This document shows positions 40,930-53,019 of a DNA stretch of 64,000 nt, one piece after another (within the stretch, counting starts at the first letter, position 1; each line of letters begins with the position of its first letter). The notes under the pieces are model-generated. The model ran no database searches. It saw only the letters and a program-made list of their open reading frames with translations, and was not told where the DNA came from. The position numbers and the translations under genes are program-made. The DNA is from Candidula unifasciata (taxonomy: Eukaryota; Mollusca; Gastropoda; Stylommatophora; Geomitridae), in contig CAJHNH020008390.1 of the NCBI GenBank assembly GCA_905116865.2, forward strand, positions 261,001 to 325,000, read 5' to 3'.

Positions 40930-41115
40930 TAGCTTATCCAAGCTGTTTATTTTAATCATGGGAAGTAAAGGCGGGCGGCATGACGTTGGCCTCATAACCC
41001 CCCCCCCACCCCCCCCCCAGCGCCCACTCATCGAGTATCAGTTGGTCTATAAAAAAATATAGTTAAGGTCCTATATTCCAAAGACACTCAAAGGCGTGGA
41101 AAAGAGCCCTCCCTA
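40930..41115 (+). mobile_element. Interspersed repeat family A, partial, with poly(C) insertion
   Basis: TCATGGGAAGTAAAGGCGGG, then a C-rich run at 41000-41019, then TTGGTCTATAAAAAAATATA and AAAGGCGTGGAAAAGAGCC. A diverged copy. Confidence 0.55.
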
Positions 41116-41337
41116 TACGTACGCTGGTTATTTTGCTTTGGTAGGCATTTACCTTCACGACCCCCGAAATTCCATAGTCCACGGGTTTTAACGTCTGGAC
41201 TAGTGAATGGCTACCAACCTGGTTCGATGAATATGGGTGTGTTCGACTTTCGCTAGCAATAAACACAGTCCGCATTCTGCTAGTACCTGAGTGATATCGA
41301 CAACCAATCTGTTGGCTTATAATAGGCCATTGGCTTG

Positions 41338-42640
41338 AAACGGGTGTTTTACTAGGAAATACATAAAGTCAGTAATTATAGGTCACGGGTGTTTTACTAG
41401 GAAATACATAAAGTTTAGTAATTATAGGTCACGTGTGTTTTACTAGGAAATACATAAAGTTTAGTAATTACAGGTCACGGGTGTTTTACTAGGAAATACA
41501 TAAAGTTTAGTAATTATAGGTCACGGGTGTTTTACTAGGAAATACATAAAGTTTAGTAATCATAGGTCACGGGTGTTTTACTAGGAAATACATAAAGTCA
41601 GTAATTAAAGGTCACGGTGTTTTACTAGGAAATACATAAAGTCAGTAATTAAAGGTCACGGTGTTTTACTAGGAAATACATAAAGTTTAGTAATTATAGG
41701 TCACGGGTGTTTTACTAGGAAATACATAAAGTTTAGTAATTACAGGTCACGGGTGTTTTATTAGGAAATACATAAAGTTTAGTAATTATAGGTCACGGGT
41801 GTTTTACTAGGAAATACATAAAGTTTAGTAATTATAGGTCACGGGTGTTTTACTAGGAAATACATAAAGTTTAGTAATTAAAGGTCACGGGTGTTTTACT
41901 TGGAAATACATAAAGTTTAGTAATTATAGGTCACGGGTGTTTTACTAGGAAATACATAAAGTTTAGTAATTATAGGTCACGGGTGTTTTACTAGGAAATA
42001 CATAAAGTTTAGTAATTATAGGTCACGGGTGTTTTACTAGGAAATAAAGTTTAGTAATTATAGGTCACGGGTGTTTTACTAGGAAATACATAAAGTCAGT
42101 AATTAAAGGTCACGGTGTTTTACTAGGAAATACATAAAGTTTAGTAATTATAGGTCACGGGTGTTTTACTAGGAAATAAAGTTTAGTAATTATAGGTCAC
42201 GGGTGTTTTACTAGGAAATACATAAAGTCAGTAATTAAAGGTCACGGTGTTTTACTAGGAAATACATAAAGTTTAGTAATTATAGGTCACGGGTGTTTTA
42301 CTAGGAAATACATAAAGTTTAGTAATTATAGGTCACGGGTGTTTTACTAGGAAATACATAAAGTCAGTAATTAAAGGTCACAGTGTTTTACTAGGAAATA
42401 CATAAAGTTTAGTAATTATAGGTCACGGGTGTTTTACTAGGAAATACATAAAGTGTAGTAATTATAGGTCACGGGTGTTTTACTAGGAAATACATAAAGT
42501 CAGTAATTAAAGGTCACGGTGTTTCACTAGGAAATACATAAAGTCAGTAATTATAAGTCACAGGTGTTTTACTAGGAAATACATAAAGTCAGTAATTATA
42601 AGTCACGGGTGTTTTACTAGGAAATTAAAGTTCCAGTAAT
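41338..42640. repeat. 43-46-bp minisatellite, about 28 copies
   Basis: Core GGTGTTTTACTAGGAAATAC plus ATAAAGTTTAGTAATTATAG, with two unit classes (AAAGTTTAG and AAAGTCAG) interleaved in a patterned order. Some units lack ACAT. Confidence 0.95.
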
Positions 42641-42759
42641 TAAAGGTCCATTTTCCACAGTTGGCTACTGACTGGGCATACAGCGGTGGTCCTATATTTG
42701 ATCTACTTGTGGGCACTCCATCAGTGACGTGGACAGTATTCTGCCTGCCTTCTTGTATT

Positions 42760-43040
42760 TCCATAACAATGTTTTGTGCAGTTTGCTACCAGTGCCAGAC
42801 TTGGACATTATCAAAGACTAACCTACGTAAAATTAACATCTGTGCAATGAGATGCCTGAGAAAAGCGACCAACGTAACCATCCGAGACAAAGTTTGAAGT
42901 GATATTATCAGACAGACTATAGGAACAACACTATGCCGCAAATTCATTGAGAAACAGAATACCAAATGGTTTGGTCATCTAGCCAGAACAACAACCAACG
43001 CAGGCCCTACCTACGAACAAAATCTGAAGTGAATGCAAAA
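42760..43040 (+). pseudogene. LINE ORF2 thumb-region remnant
   Basis: The plus frame reads YQCQTWTLSKTNLRKINICA, then MRCLRKATNVTIRDKV, a stop, and RKFIEKQNTKWFGHLART. This is the RTE/CR1-like order (Y-G-x-E-x-W-T-L, then M-R-C-L-R-x-x, then W-x-G-H). One TGA and decay. Confidence 0.6.
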
Positions 43041-43127
43041 CGCCGCCATAATACAGTAGTATCCATCCTGAGGTGGGGTGGGGAGAAAAAGGCGTACCCA
43101 CCTAGGGGGCGCGAGTAGGTTTCAAAG

Positions 43128-43199
43128 GAAGTGGGGGCCCTTAGAGAGTTTTGAAACTGAGTGAAGTGGGGGCCCTTAGAGAGTTTTGAAACTGAGTGC
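43128..43199. repeat. 36-bp direct duplication
   Basis: Two copies of AAGTGGGGGCCCTTAGAGAG plus TTTTGAAACTGAGTG. The downstream 43200-43620 has T-runs and a G-run but no other feature. Confidence 0.85.
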
Positions 43200-43627
43200 A
43201 TTTGTAAAAATCCGTATATTATTTTTTTTTCCGTATAATCATTTTCAAAAATAAAAAATAAATTTCAAATCTAGTTAAGAAATAATCAGCGAATAACATT
43301 TTTGTTTTTGTTTTTTGTTTTTTAAAAGCAGTTTATATAGCTCCAGTTAGACATGGAATTAACATGATAACATATGCATTTATAGATTAAGAACATATTC
43401 TGGAAAAAACGTATCCCCGTACTGTTTGTTTCGCTTGTTGTGGAATCTTGTGTCCTCTTTTGAGACATATTTTATAATACTGGGGGGGGGGGGGGGGGTG
43501 AGTGGGGAGGGCTGGAAGATAGATAGGCGACATTAAAGAGCGTCTACCTGGCCACTGGCTGACAACAGTCATTGCAACGGATCGCAAAATATTTCTCCCC
43601 ATAACGCCTAATGGTAAAAGTATAAAT

Positions 43628-43702
43628 TGATGATGATGACGACGATGATGATGATTATGATGATGATGACGACGATGATGAGGATGATGATGATGATGAT
43701 GA
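43628..43702. repeat. (GAT)n block
   Basis: Imperfect GATGATGAC/GATGAT, possibly a LINE 3' tail as at 50868 and 58038. 43703-44120: nothing recognised. Confidence 0.7.
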
Positions 43703-44124
43703 ACATTTATTCGTAAAATTTAAATCTGGGCCCAGATCTTTTACCATTTTCCTATTTTACCACCTTACCATTTATGAAGGAATGCTGCGGTTAGATAAAG
43801 AGCATCACAGGTAAGAATGTACGAACTTCGAATGGGGAGAAGATCTAGTCAAGAGGGACCTATCAAAGCAAGATAATGACCCGTTGATTATCAGTGTGCT
43901 ACCGGAACAATCAACATCCACACTTCGGGACTTTCTATGCGGAATATGGAGCATCTGTGGGCATGCCCGGAGTGCCATGATGTCGACTCTGAAACCAGTG
44001 ATGAGCTGGACCCACCTGGATCATACAATTCAAGTAAAAGACCCCATCTCGCTAATTGCGAATGAAGAACAAGTTGTTTAACGTGTTTTATGGCTGGGCA
44101 GATACCCAAAAACAAAATGTTCTT

Positions 44125-44400
44125 TGCATACAGGACGTTGCAGAACTAATCCTAGAATTGTTTATATTTTTGCGTTAGTGTTTGTGTGTGTGTTAGTTTG
44201 CTTGTGTATGAATGTGATTATTGTAGATTTACTAAGCAAATTTACGCTCAGTAGTTTGCCATTGCCACAAAACTGCTGATACTACAGTCGAAAATAACGC
44301 AAGGCGGTCCGCTGCCAAATCCCTGTAGCTGGGATCGAACCAGGCACCAAGGCATCACGAAACAACTTCGCAACGCCTTAGCCACAGACACCGACACAGA
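44125..44400 (-). mobile_element. tRNA-headed SINE, family C, inverted copy
   Basis: Minus strand from 44400: TGTGGCTAAGGCGTTGCGAA, GGTTCGATCCCAGCTACAGG, AATGGCAAACTACTGAGCGT and AAATTTGC. An AT-rich insertion follows, then TTCTGCAACGTCCTGTATGC. Its core and end match the copy at 29325-29570. Confidence 0.65.
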
Positions 44401-44535
44401 ATGAATGCATGAATGAATGAATGCGTGAATGAATAAATTAATGAATGCATGAATGCATGAATGAATGTATGAATGAATGAATGAACGAATGAATGAATGA
44501 ATAAATGAATAAATGAATGAATGAATGAATGAAGG
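44398..44535. repeat. (GAAT)n block
   Basis: GAATGAATGCATGAATGAAT-type repeats abutting the 5' end of the inverted SINE C. Confidence 0.9.
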
Positions 44536-44694
44536 AACAAAATCCACCCTGACGTCCGAAGCGAAGCATGCCGGTCCTCACTGTCATCGGTATTATTCCT
44601 GAGTCAGTTACAGTCAGCATGTGATCATGACAATTGCACAATCCAACACCAGCATATTACTTAACAGTGTGTACATATTATATAATCTATAATT

Positions 44695-44850
44695 ACCAAC
44701 CCAGCCTTGGGTGAGTATCAGGTGCGGTCCTGGGAAGTAAAGGCGGTCGGCGCGATGGTGACCACATCACCCACAAAGTGTCGATTGGTCTAAAATATAG
44801 GTCTAGCCCTACATACCCAAAACGGCTGAAGAAGTGGAAAAGGGTAATTT
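44695..44850 (+). mobile_element. Interspersed repeat family A, partial
   Basis: GTCCTGGGAAGTAAAGGCGG, ATGGTGACCACATCACCCAC and AAATATAGGTCTAGCCCTAC, ending GAAGTGGAAAAGGGT. Confidence 0.65.
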
Positions 44851-44929
44851 ATTACTTGATATTTACAGACGAAGGAATTCGATAAGCTGGGCTGAGTTTT
44901 GTACAACTGTAGAGTAAATCTGAACCGAG

Positions 44930-45085
44930 GCATGACGTTCAACCCCATCAGGAACCGTACAACAAGCGATAAACACCATCAGGTGACACAAACTGCCACT
45001 ATTCGGATGAGAACACTCGGGTACAAGTCTCAAAAACCCCGATCAACTGTTAGGGTATATTAGTGCAACCAGATAACAGCCGGAG
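44930..45085 (-). mobile_element. Interspersed repeat family E, inverted
   Basis: CAAGCGATAAACACCATCAG, GTGACACAAACTGCCAC and GCCGGAGTGGGGTTTTGGAA, the reverse complement of 27870-28060. 45090-46070 holds no recognisable feature beyond simple purine runs (45800-45835). Confidence 0.6.
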
Positions 45086-46074
45086 TGGGGTTTTGGAATA
45101 ACATTTAAACAAAATGTGCGTCTCATACTAGGTCGAGGTTGATAAGTGAATAATCTTAACCGGCAAATAGTTGCTGGTCATGCCAGGCTGGCGTAGTCGT
45201 TTCTTGTGTCCCAGTTGCAGTATAACTTTTTGAAAGGCTGGACTGGGTGTGTGGGATTGCCCCTGTTGGCTTGACATCCGTACTGAGCTATTGTAATCTC
45301 TGGACGGTAAAATCTTGAGCGGAGCTGATGAAAGATTGAAGTAACAGAATAGACAATTGTTGATACATTCATACGCGTTCACGTAAACACCAGGCTTCTA
45401 CCAGAATATGCCTACATCACAGGCCACGTATTTAATTCTGAAATTAATAAACAACAACTGGTCCAAATTAGGCAAAAAATCACTAATAACCTTACGTTTT
45501 AACACACAGAGGCAATAATGGGATGCCAATATAATCGACTCGTGGGAAACAACAGACGGGGGTAAAAACGGTCAGCCGCATCCCTTCATTTTTGAGATAA
45601 TTGTGATAAATATTTCAGCCAGGGAAGGGAATTACATACCTCTAAATAATCGTGGGGTTATCTGTGGATGGAATTATAAATAACAGATTGTGGGAGATGG
45701 TTTCGATTTTGTTTTTGTTCTGCTCAGATTTAAGTTTTTGTGTTTAGGGTTGTGTGAAGTTTTTGTATGTGACAGTATGTGATGATATATCTTCCGTGAG
45801 AAAGGGGAGGGGGAGGGGGGGGGGGAGAGAGAATGAGCGGATGATCGAAGCAAATACAAAAACAACACACACACACAAACAAACAGAAAAAGGAGACGAC
45901 GGAAACGCAGAGAAGAAGAAATATACTTACAAAAACGCAAGCAGCCACTCACATTAGACGACAGTCCATTTAAAAAACAGCAGTGTTCCAAGATAACTGT
46001 TGTATTGAGTTTCTGGAATTTTCTCCTGTTGGATTCTCGTCCCTGGCATGTCAGTCCTACAGGCTGTAATCCAG

Positions 46075-46360
46075 TATCCCCGTATGGGTTCCTGGACCCC
46101 CTTGTAAAAGGGGGGGGGGGCACAAGAATAGATCCACTAGCTCCCCAACAAGCTTGTTTAAGGAGTCGACTAACTGGTAGTTTCCTTCCAAGTTGGTGTG
46201 CATCTGCCCGAGCGGCGAGGAGCAACTAGCTGCATACAAATAAGCCAGTAAAACGGATGTACACGCAAAACTAATTCCCTGGCACAGAGCCAAAGTCCAA
46301 AGGAACGAGCAGGACAGTCTTGCCGCTGGAGTTTACAACCGGTGAAGACAGAAGATGAAG
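46075..46360 (+). mobile_element. Interspersed repeat family B
   Basis: ATCCCCGTATGGGTTCCTGG, AATAGATCCACTAGCTCCCC, GGTGTGCATCTGCCCGAGCG, AAAGTCCAAAGGAACGAGCA and ACCGGTGAAGACAGAAGATG. An A/G-rich tail follows to about 46660. Confidence 0.65.
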
Positions 46361-46654
46361 AAGTAATCCGGAAAAAGGAGGGGGTGAAACAAAAAAAAAT
46401 GGAACAATTACAGAAAGAGAGACTAGACGAAGATAATTTTAAAAAAAGACAGAGAGAGAGATGAAGGGTAAAAACAATGAAGGGGGTGGGGGGGGGAGGG
46501 GGGGGGGAGGAGGTGTGAAGGAAGAGAATAATTATGAAAAATAAGGTGATACGCAGTAGGTTAGGAGCAGGTCGAGGGGAGACTGTCAATTAATAATAAT
46601 CACAATAATAATGGAAGGAAAAAAAGAAAGTGAAGGAGATAGAAAAAATGGAGG

Positions 46655-46757
<103 letters not shown>

Positions 46758-47279
46758 AATGGTTGTCAGGAACATAACAAAAGTCAAAATATGTGAAAAG
46801 AACAAGGTTCGGAAGAACGAGAACAAGAATATGAATTATCAAAAACCACGATGCTGAAAACAGAAGTGAGCAACCGTCCACCCCCCACTCCCCACCACTT
46901 TGCGGGGGAAAATCGTCACATTTAACCAGCATCCCTGAAGGGGGAGCTTAAGGTTATAATTATGATTATGCTATGTGCGCCACATAAAACAGCAATGGAC
47001 GCCACCAAGACCCCTGAAAAGATCTCTTGCAATGTTGACGCGATCAAAGGGGACACAGAAATACAGTCCCAGACGGCGACTAAGTCGTCTCCAGGCGAGC
47101 CAATGGAGCAAAACACATATGAAATATAGTTATATTTGTCTATAAATTAAATTCGTTCCACCAATTGACATAAATCAATGAATTCCTTTTCCTGTTCCCA
47201 GTTTTCATCTGCTGGTTTCACCCACACGGAAATTATCAGACCAAAGTTCAACCAATCAACAGAGACTACACCCGGAACC

Positions 47280-47549
47280 ATGACCTCAAGTGCTTCCTGT
47301 CTACTTCTGGCTATTGCCGTGCTCAATCCCATGACGACGGAACCCACTGATGCCCAGAGCGTCTTCACGCCACCCAAAGAGGAGCCGTGCATCCCGTGTG
47401 ACATCTATGCCATCCCAGAAGAAGTGAGGATCCACCGGGTTCTGTACGGGTGCACGGAGTGCGGGTACATGTTCAACACCCGGATCGAGCACTGTTGCGT
47501 GTGTTACGAGGACGTCTTTAAGCAGTGTCTATCAGCGCTGAAGAAATAG
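47280..47549 (+). CDS. Small cysteine-rich, probably secreted protein, 89 aa
   Basis: Unrecognised family. From ATG 47280 the protein has a short hydrophobic N-terminus (residues 6-15, SCLLLAIAVL) that could be a signal peptide. A Thr/Pro linker follows, then a domain with the pattern C-x2-C-x17-C-x2-C-x11-CC-x-C-x7-C, ending SALKK and TAG. Eight Cys in the mature part suit disulfides or a metal site; the secretion signal favours disulfides. An in-frame extension to 47178 is less likely, because TTCCTGTTCCCAG at 47190-47202 looks like a splice acceptor, implying an upstream 5'UTR exon. AATAAA at 47590-47595, 41 bases after the stop, and a T/G-rich segment beyond support a real 3' end. GC content and codon pattern differ from the AT-rich flanks. 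Confidence 0.6.
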   Translation: MTSSASCLLLAIAVLNPMTTEPTDAQSVFTPPKEEPCIPCDIYAIPEEVRIHRVLYGCTECGYMFNTRIEHCCVCYEDVFKQCLSALKK

Positions 47550-47589
47550 TCCCTCAGTCCAAAAGTTTGTCGTATCCCAATTGAACAGA

Positions 47590-47595
47590 AATAAA
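47590..47595 (+). terminator. Poly(A) signal AATAAA
   Basis: Canonical hexamer 41 nt after the stop of the small secreted protein, followed by a T-rich stretch and CTCTGTTTTC as a possible downstream element. Confidence 0.6.
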
Positions 47596-47599
47596 GATT

Positions 47600-49050
47600 A
47601 ACTATTTTTATTTCAAAGTAACCACTCTGACTCTGTTTTCATTGCGACATATCACCCACTGCTTCATCACCATCGTGTGTCTTGTCGACTGGCAGAGATG
47701 AATATTTATCGGTGCTTTATTAATATCCTACCTTAGATGACGACACAGGACAGTCCAACAATTTAGAGGGTGGTGAAACTGGGTTCCCCGGCTTTCTGAT
47801 GCTTTTAACGACCCCCAAAAATGTCAAACTTGCCCTAACGCCAAACCACCTGCGTCCCACGAGAGAGTGCAGCCTAGGTCCCACGACTTCATGCAGCCAA
47901 GGTCCCACGACTGCATGCAGCCTATTTACCACCCCTGAAATATTAGGCTGTCCCGTGACCTTTGGATTTCCCCTGTTTGTAGTAGGATATTAATAAAGCA
48001 CTAAATCTTCTCTACAAATACAGTGTTCCCTCAAGAAAGTAAATTTCCGGTCTCACCTTTTACATTGGATCATCTTATCCTTGGGGTATGTGTCGTCTTT
48101 AGGGTCTGCACTTACCGCTTGTATAGCAGTCTAGGACAGGAGGACGTTAGCAGGGCTGTCAAAACATTTTTGGGGATAGAACCAGATGTCATTGAAATAG
48201 GTATCAAAACACGCCAAAAGGTACCACATTTTTAATTTCTAAATACAATTTTAAAAATGAAAACCCGGTTAAAACGTCATTTAAACACACACAGACTCGC
48301 ATATATGTATGTATACATATCTATATGAGCGTATGTGTGTGTGTGTATACATTTTTTCGCTCAATTTATTAGAAAGCTGTTGTCGTTGCTTCTATTTGTC
48401 CTGATGCGACAAATTTGATCTAGTCAGTTTTTTTTTATTGTTGAAGTCTTGAAAGAAGATGGATTCTTTTTTTCTATATTCCTATTGTTAGGCCGATATA
48501 AAACTCTTTCAATAGCTGCAGAGGAATGAGGTAATGCCAAAAGACTAAGCACAGTTTTTGATAATAGTAGATTTTTCGTGTCCAGATTTTTTTTGGGGAA
48601 ATGTAAGCAACATTTACCTAGTGGGTTTTCAGCATTAGCCGTTGATCTTGCACTATTAGTTTCCTCCAGTCTTAATCAATTTGTTATTATATCGTTGATA
48701 ACAGACTGTGATATTTCATAACTAGTGGCATACCTGACGTCGGTCTTCTTTCAGTAACACTAAGTTGATCCAGCGTACAATGCAAATGTTCAAATATTGA
48801 TGCTTAGTTTACAAAAAGTACCGAAACATCGGGCGTGGTAAAAAAAAAAGTACATTTTTGCTCCTCAAGGGTCAGAAAGAACAAAATTTGTACGAAAGTA
48901 CCAACTTCGGCAGCCCTGATCGTGAGCCTACGGGTGTAGGGCGGCATGGGTAATGCAGTCGCTTCGAACTGCTCAGGTTAGGATTATTAGGTTTGCTCCA
49001 GGAAAAAAAAATGAAAACATCCATACCTTACTAGGGTTCGAAGCTGGGTA
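47600..49050. other. Intergenic, nothing identified
   Basis: 47700-48000 holds a short C-rich stretch with two near-copies of CCCACGACTTCATGCAGCC. 48280-48350 has a short (TG/TA) tract. Otherwise no feature seen. Confidence 0.4.
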
Positions 49051-49059
49051 TCTCTAACG

Positions 49060-49450
49060 AGGAAATTAATCCAGAATTGAAATTACTACACTCAGGACAT
49101 TCCCACACGTGCCCAGTCTCCCTTCTCAGTAGCAACAGAGAGTTGACAGGCGAATAGTACTAGTCGCAACCTGATTTACAGTCCACATATGTCTTCTTTT
49201 CAGGGATATCTTCCAGACCCTCTACCCACCCTACCCACACCTCACCCAGCTCAATTGGTCTTTCAACCTATGAATTCTCTGTTCTGTTAAATTTTCTATT
49301 TGATCACAGAGAGCCTTCACGGCATCTGCTTTAATATAAAGTAGCTCACCATTCAGAGAAGCAGGAGCAGCCAATCTATCAGCATGTTCATCGCCCCTCA
49401 CATCGTTATAGCCTGGAAAGAAAATCCGTGACAAGCTCCTGTTTGGAGTT
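49060..49450 (-). pseudogene. Jockey-type LINE RNase H end and tail remnant
   Basis: The minus frame reads PGYNDVRGDEHADRLAAPAS, then LNGELLYIKADAVKALCDQI, and further on GHVWECPECSNFNS. The G-x-E-x-A-D-R-L-A motif ends RNase H, and W-x-C-P-x-C closes such ORF2 proteins. Closely related to 15290-15790. Confidence 0.65.
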
Positions 49451-50221
49451 TTATCAAGTCGATTGTCTGATAGACTTTCTCAAATAACAAACATCCACTG
49501 GGTGGTGATTGGGCGGGGGATGTTCCAAAGTATTCTAGTAGGGAGGACAAGAGATGGAAAGTCCTGAAACTTCTAATAGTTATTTGAATTCAATTATTGT
49601 TGTATCGCCAACAAAAATGTGCTCTGTACGGCAACAAAGGGCCGTAATTCATCGAAATCCAACGGATATCGGGGCTTGCAACTTCGTCCATTTTTTACAA
49701 CAATTTCGATCCAATTATTTAGACCTGAAATTAGAGTAGTGGGCGAGAAGGGATTACGGCTACTAGATGCAAACAAATGTTTTGTCCACATAAAAAGTCT
49801 ATTAGTCTGAGACTGAAGAATTCCAACTCTCCATCATTTTCTAGGCAAAGACCTGAACGGCTTGACTATATAGATGGAGCCTGACACGAGCACAGACCTG
49901 ATCCGTAGTTCTAGTAATCGTGTGATTTGGCGAAATAGTACTGCCTACGCTGATCTGCTTGGCATAAAATAATGATGATGATGTAACAAGAAAGTGTGAC
50001 AGGTGTTAAAAAGGTAAACATCATGTATTGAGGAACATTAGTTTCTTGGGAATAATGTGGCAGTTTCCCCTTGCTGTCCAAGTTCATGTGGCTTTAGACT
50101 CAGTTCTCGGCATCCAGCAACCTTTTGGATATCAAGCGCCTTGGCGAATAGGAAAGAATAGTAGCTAAAGTCATCGTGTCAGAAAGGAGAGGCAGGGGAC
50201 GAACAGCACTGAGACGGGCAT

Positions 50222-50788
50222 GCTATATGTCATAACTTGGGTAGGACAGTGTACGAGGCAGGAGACGAACAGCACTCGGGCGAGCAAGCTAGAGGTCATA
50301 ACTTGGGTAGGACAGTGTACCAGGCAGGGAACGAACATAAATCAGACGAGCAAGCTAGAGGTCATAACTTGGGTAGGACAGTGTACGAGGCAGGGGACGA
50401 GCAGCATTCGGACGAGCAAGCTAGAGGTCACAACTTGGGTAGGACAGTTTACCAGGCAGTGGACGAACAGCACTCAGACGAGTAAGCTAGAGGTCATAAC
50501 TTTGGTAGGACAGTGTGCGTGGCAGGGGACGAACAGCACTCAGACGAGCAAGCTAGAGGTCATAACTTGGGTAGGGCAGTGTACCAGGCAGGGAACGAGC
50601 AGCACTCAGACGAGCAAGCTAGAGGTCATTACTTGGGTAGGACAGTGTACCAGGCAGTGGACGAACAGCACTCAGACGAGCAAGCTAGAGGTCATAACTT
50701 GGGTAGGACAGTGTACCATGCAGGGAACGAACATCACTCAGACGAGTAAGCTAGAGGTCATTACTTGGGTAGGACAGTGTGCGAGGGA
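50222..50788. repeat. 66-bp minisatellite, about 8.5 copies
   Basis: Core AAGCTAGAGGTCATAACTTG plus GGTAGGACAGTGTACCAGGC. Divisible by three, so open in two plus frames. Just after it, TCTGCAAAGGACTTGCTACA then (TGA)n resembles the LINE tail at 58015-58060. 49460-50220: nothing recognised. Confidence 0.92.
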
Positions 50789-50984
50789 GGAGGTCTTACC
50801 GGACCGGAATCGGAGTTTCTTTCAGGCAGGCTGCGATGAAAGCAACGTTCTGCAAAGGACTTGCTACATGATGATGATGATGACGATTTGAGAAAAACTG
50901 CAGTAGACATAATAAGCACTAGACAAGTTCAATGTCAATATTTGCTAGAGAATTCGAAGTTTTAAACCTAAACATAAAAGTAAT

Positions 50985-51112
50985 CTTCTTCTTCTTCTTC
51001 TTCTTCTTCTTCTTCTTCTTCTTCTTCTTCTTCTTCTTCTTCTTCTTCTTCTTCTTCTTCTTCTTCTTCTTCTTCTTCTTCTTCTTCTTCTTCTTCTTCT
51101 TCTTCTTCTTCC
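50985..51112. repeat. (TTC)n, about 42 copies
   Basis: Perfect TTC run that is the 3' tail (GAA on the minus strand) of the inverted family B copy next to it. Confidence 0.97.
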
Positions 51113-51117
51113 TCTTT

Positions 51118-51240
51118 TTGTCATTCACCGGCTGTAAGCTCTGGCACAAAGTTCTGGTTGTTCGTCCACCTCTGGAATTAAATCTGGTTCCAGAACCTGA
51201 GTGTTGTGTGTACATCCGTTTTACAGATCGTAATGACATG
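51118..51240 (-). mobile_element. Interspersed repeat family B, inverted, with long (GAA)n tail
   Basis: TCATTCACCGGCTGTAAGCT, GCACAAAGTTCTGGTTGTTC, GTTCCAGAACCTGAGTGTTG and CATCCGTTTTACAGATCG are the reverse complement of the B 3' half. The adjoining (TTC)n is its tail. Confidence 0.7.
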
Positions 51241-51295
51241 AGAACTCTTTCCTAAATATTACACATTAACTCCATGTATCTTGATCATCGTGATC

Positions 51296-51700
51296 GCCAA
51301 CACCCTACTACTGTGCTGTAATTTGTCATCACCAACACCCTACTACTGTGCTGTATTACGTCATCACCAACACCCTACTACTGTGCTGTATTGCGTCATC
51401 CTCAACACCCTACTACTGTGCTGTAATTTGTCATCACCAACACCCTACTACTGTGCTGTAATTTGTCATCACCAACACCCTACTACTGTGCTGTAATTTG
51501 TCATCACCAACACCCTACTACTGTGCTGTAATTTGTCATCACCAACACCCTACTACTGTGCTGTATTACGTCATCACCAACACCCTACTACTGTGCTGTA
51601 TTACGTCATCACCAACACCCTACTACTGTGCTGTATTACGTCATCACCAACACCCTACTACTGTGCTGTATTGCGTCATCCTCAACACCCTACTTGCTGT
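51296..51700. repeat. 35-bp minisatellite, about 11.5 copies
   Basis: CACCAACACCCTACTACTGT plus GCTGTAATTTGTCAT, with AATTTGTCAT, ATTACGTCAT and ATTGCGTCCT variants in blocks. 51700-52290: no feature identified. Confidence 0.95.
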
Positions 51701-52294
51701 ATTACGTCACAGGTGCTGCAGTTGATGTTTCCATTCTGGTCTACATGTGCAGTCACATGGATAACATGGATGCAATCCATTCCAGCACCTTTATCTTCTC
51801 TCATCAATGTTTCTCTGATTGTTTCTTTTGGACTTCTGGTTTCCTCATTGTTGTTTCCCATTTGCTGCCTCAATGTTCTCTTCCCTGCACGATGCTAGTT
51901 AGTTAATCGACAGGTTATCCTCATCACACATTGGGTAAATCCATAAGCACTCGGGTCATATCTTCAGCATATCCCCCAGAGTGTGGCGACTGATAACACG
52001 TGTTCTGTGTGGGTTTACTATTCTTCTTTGACTACTTGTATAGTTTTCATGTTTGGTGAAACCTCTTTTCACCCGATGTTCTGATAGTCTTTTGATTACA
52101 TCCGACTCACTTTGGTCTATTTAATCATCTTCTCGACCTGCCTCGTTGATAGCCTAATATGCTTCGTATATCCCACGGTTCGTTTACCTGAGATACAAGT
52201 TGTTCCCCGGACATTTCTCGCATTTTTTTTTTTTGAGTCCTTGTTAAAGTCATCCCATTTAGTGTTTATCAATTTGTAAACGGCTGACTTTCTA

Positions 52295-52475
52295 CCCCAC
52301 CAGGACATCACACAAGCGATAAACACCCGATGACACAAAGTGCCACCATGTGGGTGAGGATCACCGTGGAGAGGTGCCAGAAACCGCGTTCAGCCTTTAG
52401 GCCATATGTATGGCCAGGCTGTATTGCGGCCCCCGACAAGAGCCAGAGCAGGGCTTCAAATAACGAAAACTTTCG
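52295..52475 (-). mobile_element. Interspersed repeat family E, inverted
   Basis: ACACAAGCGATAAACACCCG, ACACAAAGTGCCACCATGTG, GAGAGGTGCCAGAAACC and GGCCCCCGACAAGAGCCAGA mirror the copy at 27870-28060. 52480-53000: nothing recognised. Confidence 0.65.
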
Positions 52476-53019
52476 TCCTTATAAGGACGAGAAGTATCAA
52501 TTTGTAAAGGCATAACGGGATAAATAAACGTATGGCTATCCATCAGCCTGGAAGAACAAGACCCACCAGGTTATTTTGTTTGGATGCAAATGTTGAACAA
52601 TGGCAAATGAAACGGTCAGAAAATTGTTGTTGTTTTCACCTTAGAGTCTTTCCAGATGATACTGTTAAACAGTGTAGACCTGATAAGGAGAACTCAGAGG
52701 GTACCCAAGAAATGCTTTTTTTTATGCGAAATTCTTTTTATCAAGATAAGAGTTCAAGCAAGAAAAATTGTTCTGGGATAGCCTCAGGATATCTGCATTG
52801 TATTGTGCTTGTGATAGGCATTAAAATCACAGACTCTGGCAACAGTAAATGTGATTAGAAAGAACGGCCAATGTTGGGGAAAATCCCGACAATTAAGAGC
52901 ATGTGATTTCAGAACCAAGGTTGCCATCGCTTCTCTTTAACGAGCTTCCTCTCTGACACTCAGCTAGTACAATGTTGGCAACCATTTCAGTCTAGATATC
53001 ATGGTCTAGTTGTGGGGGA

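Noticed and set aside
47280..47549. Conotoxin-like venom peptide
   Set aside because: A Cys pattern and signal alone are not diagnostic, the spacing fits no framework I know, and there is no typical propeptide.
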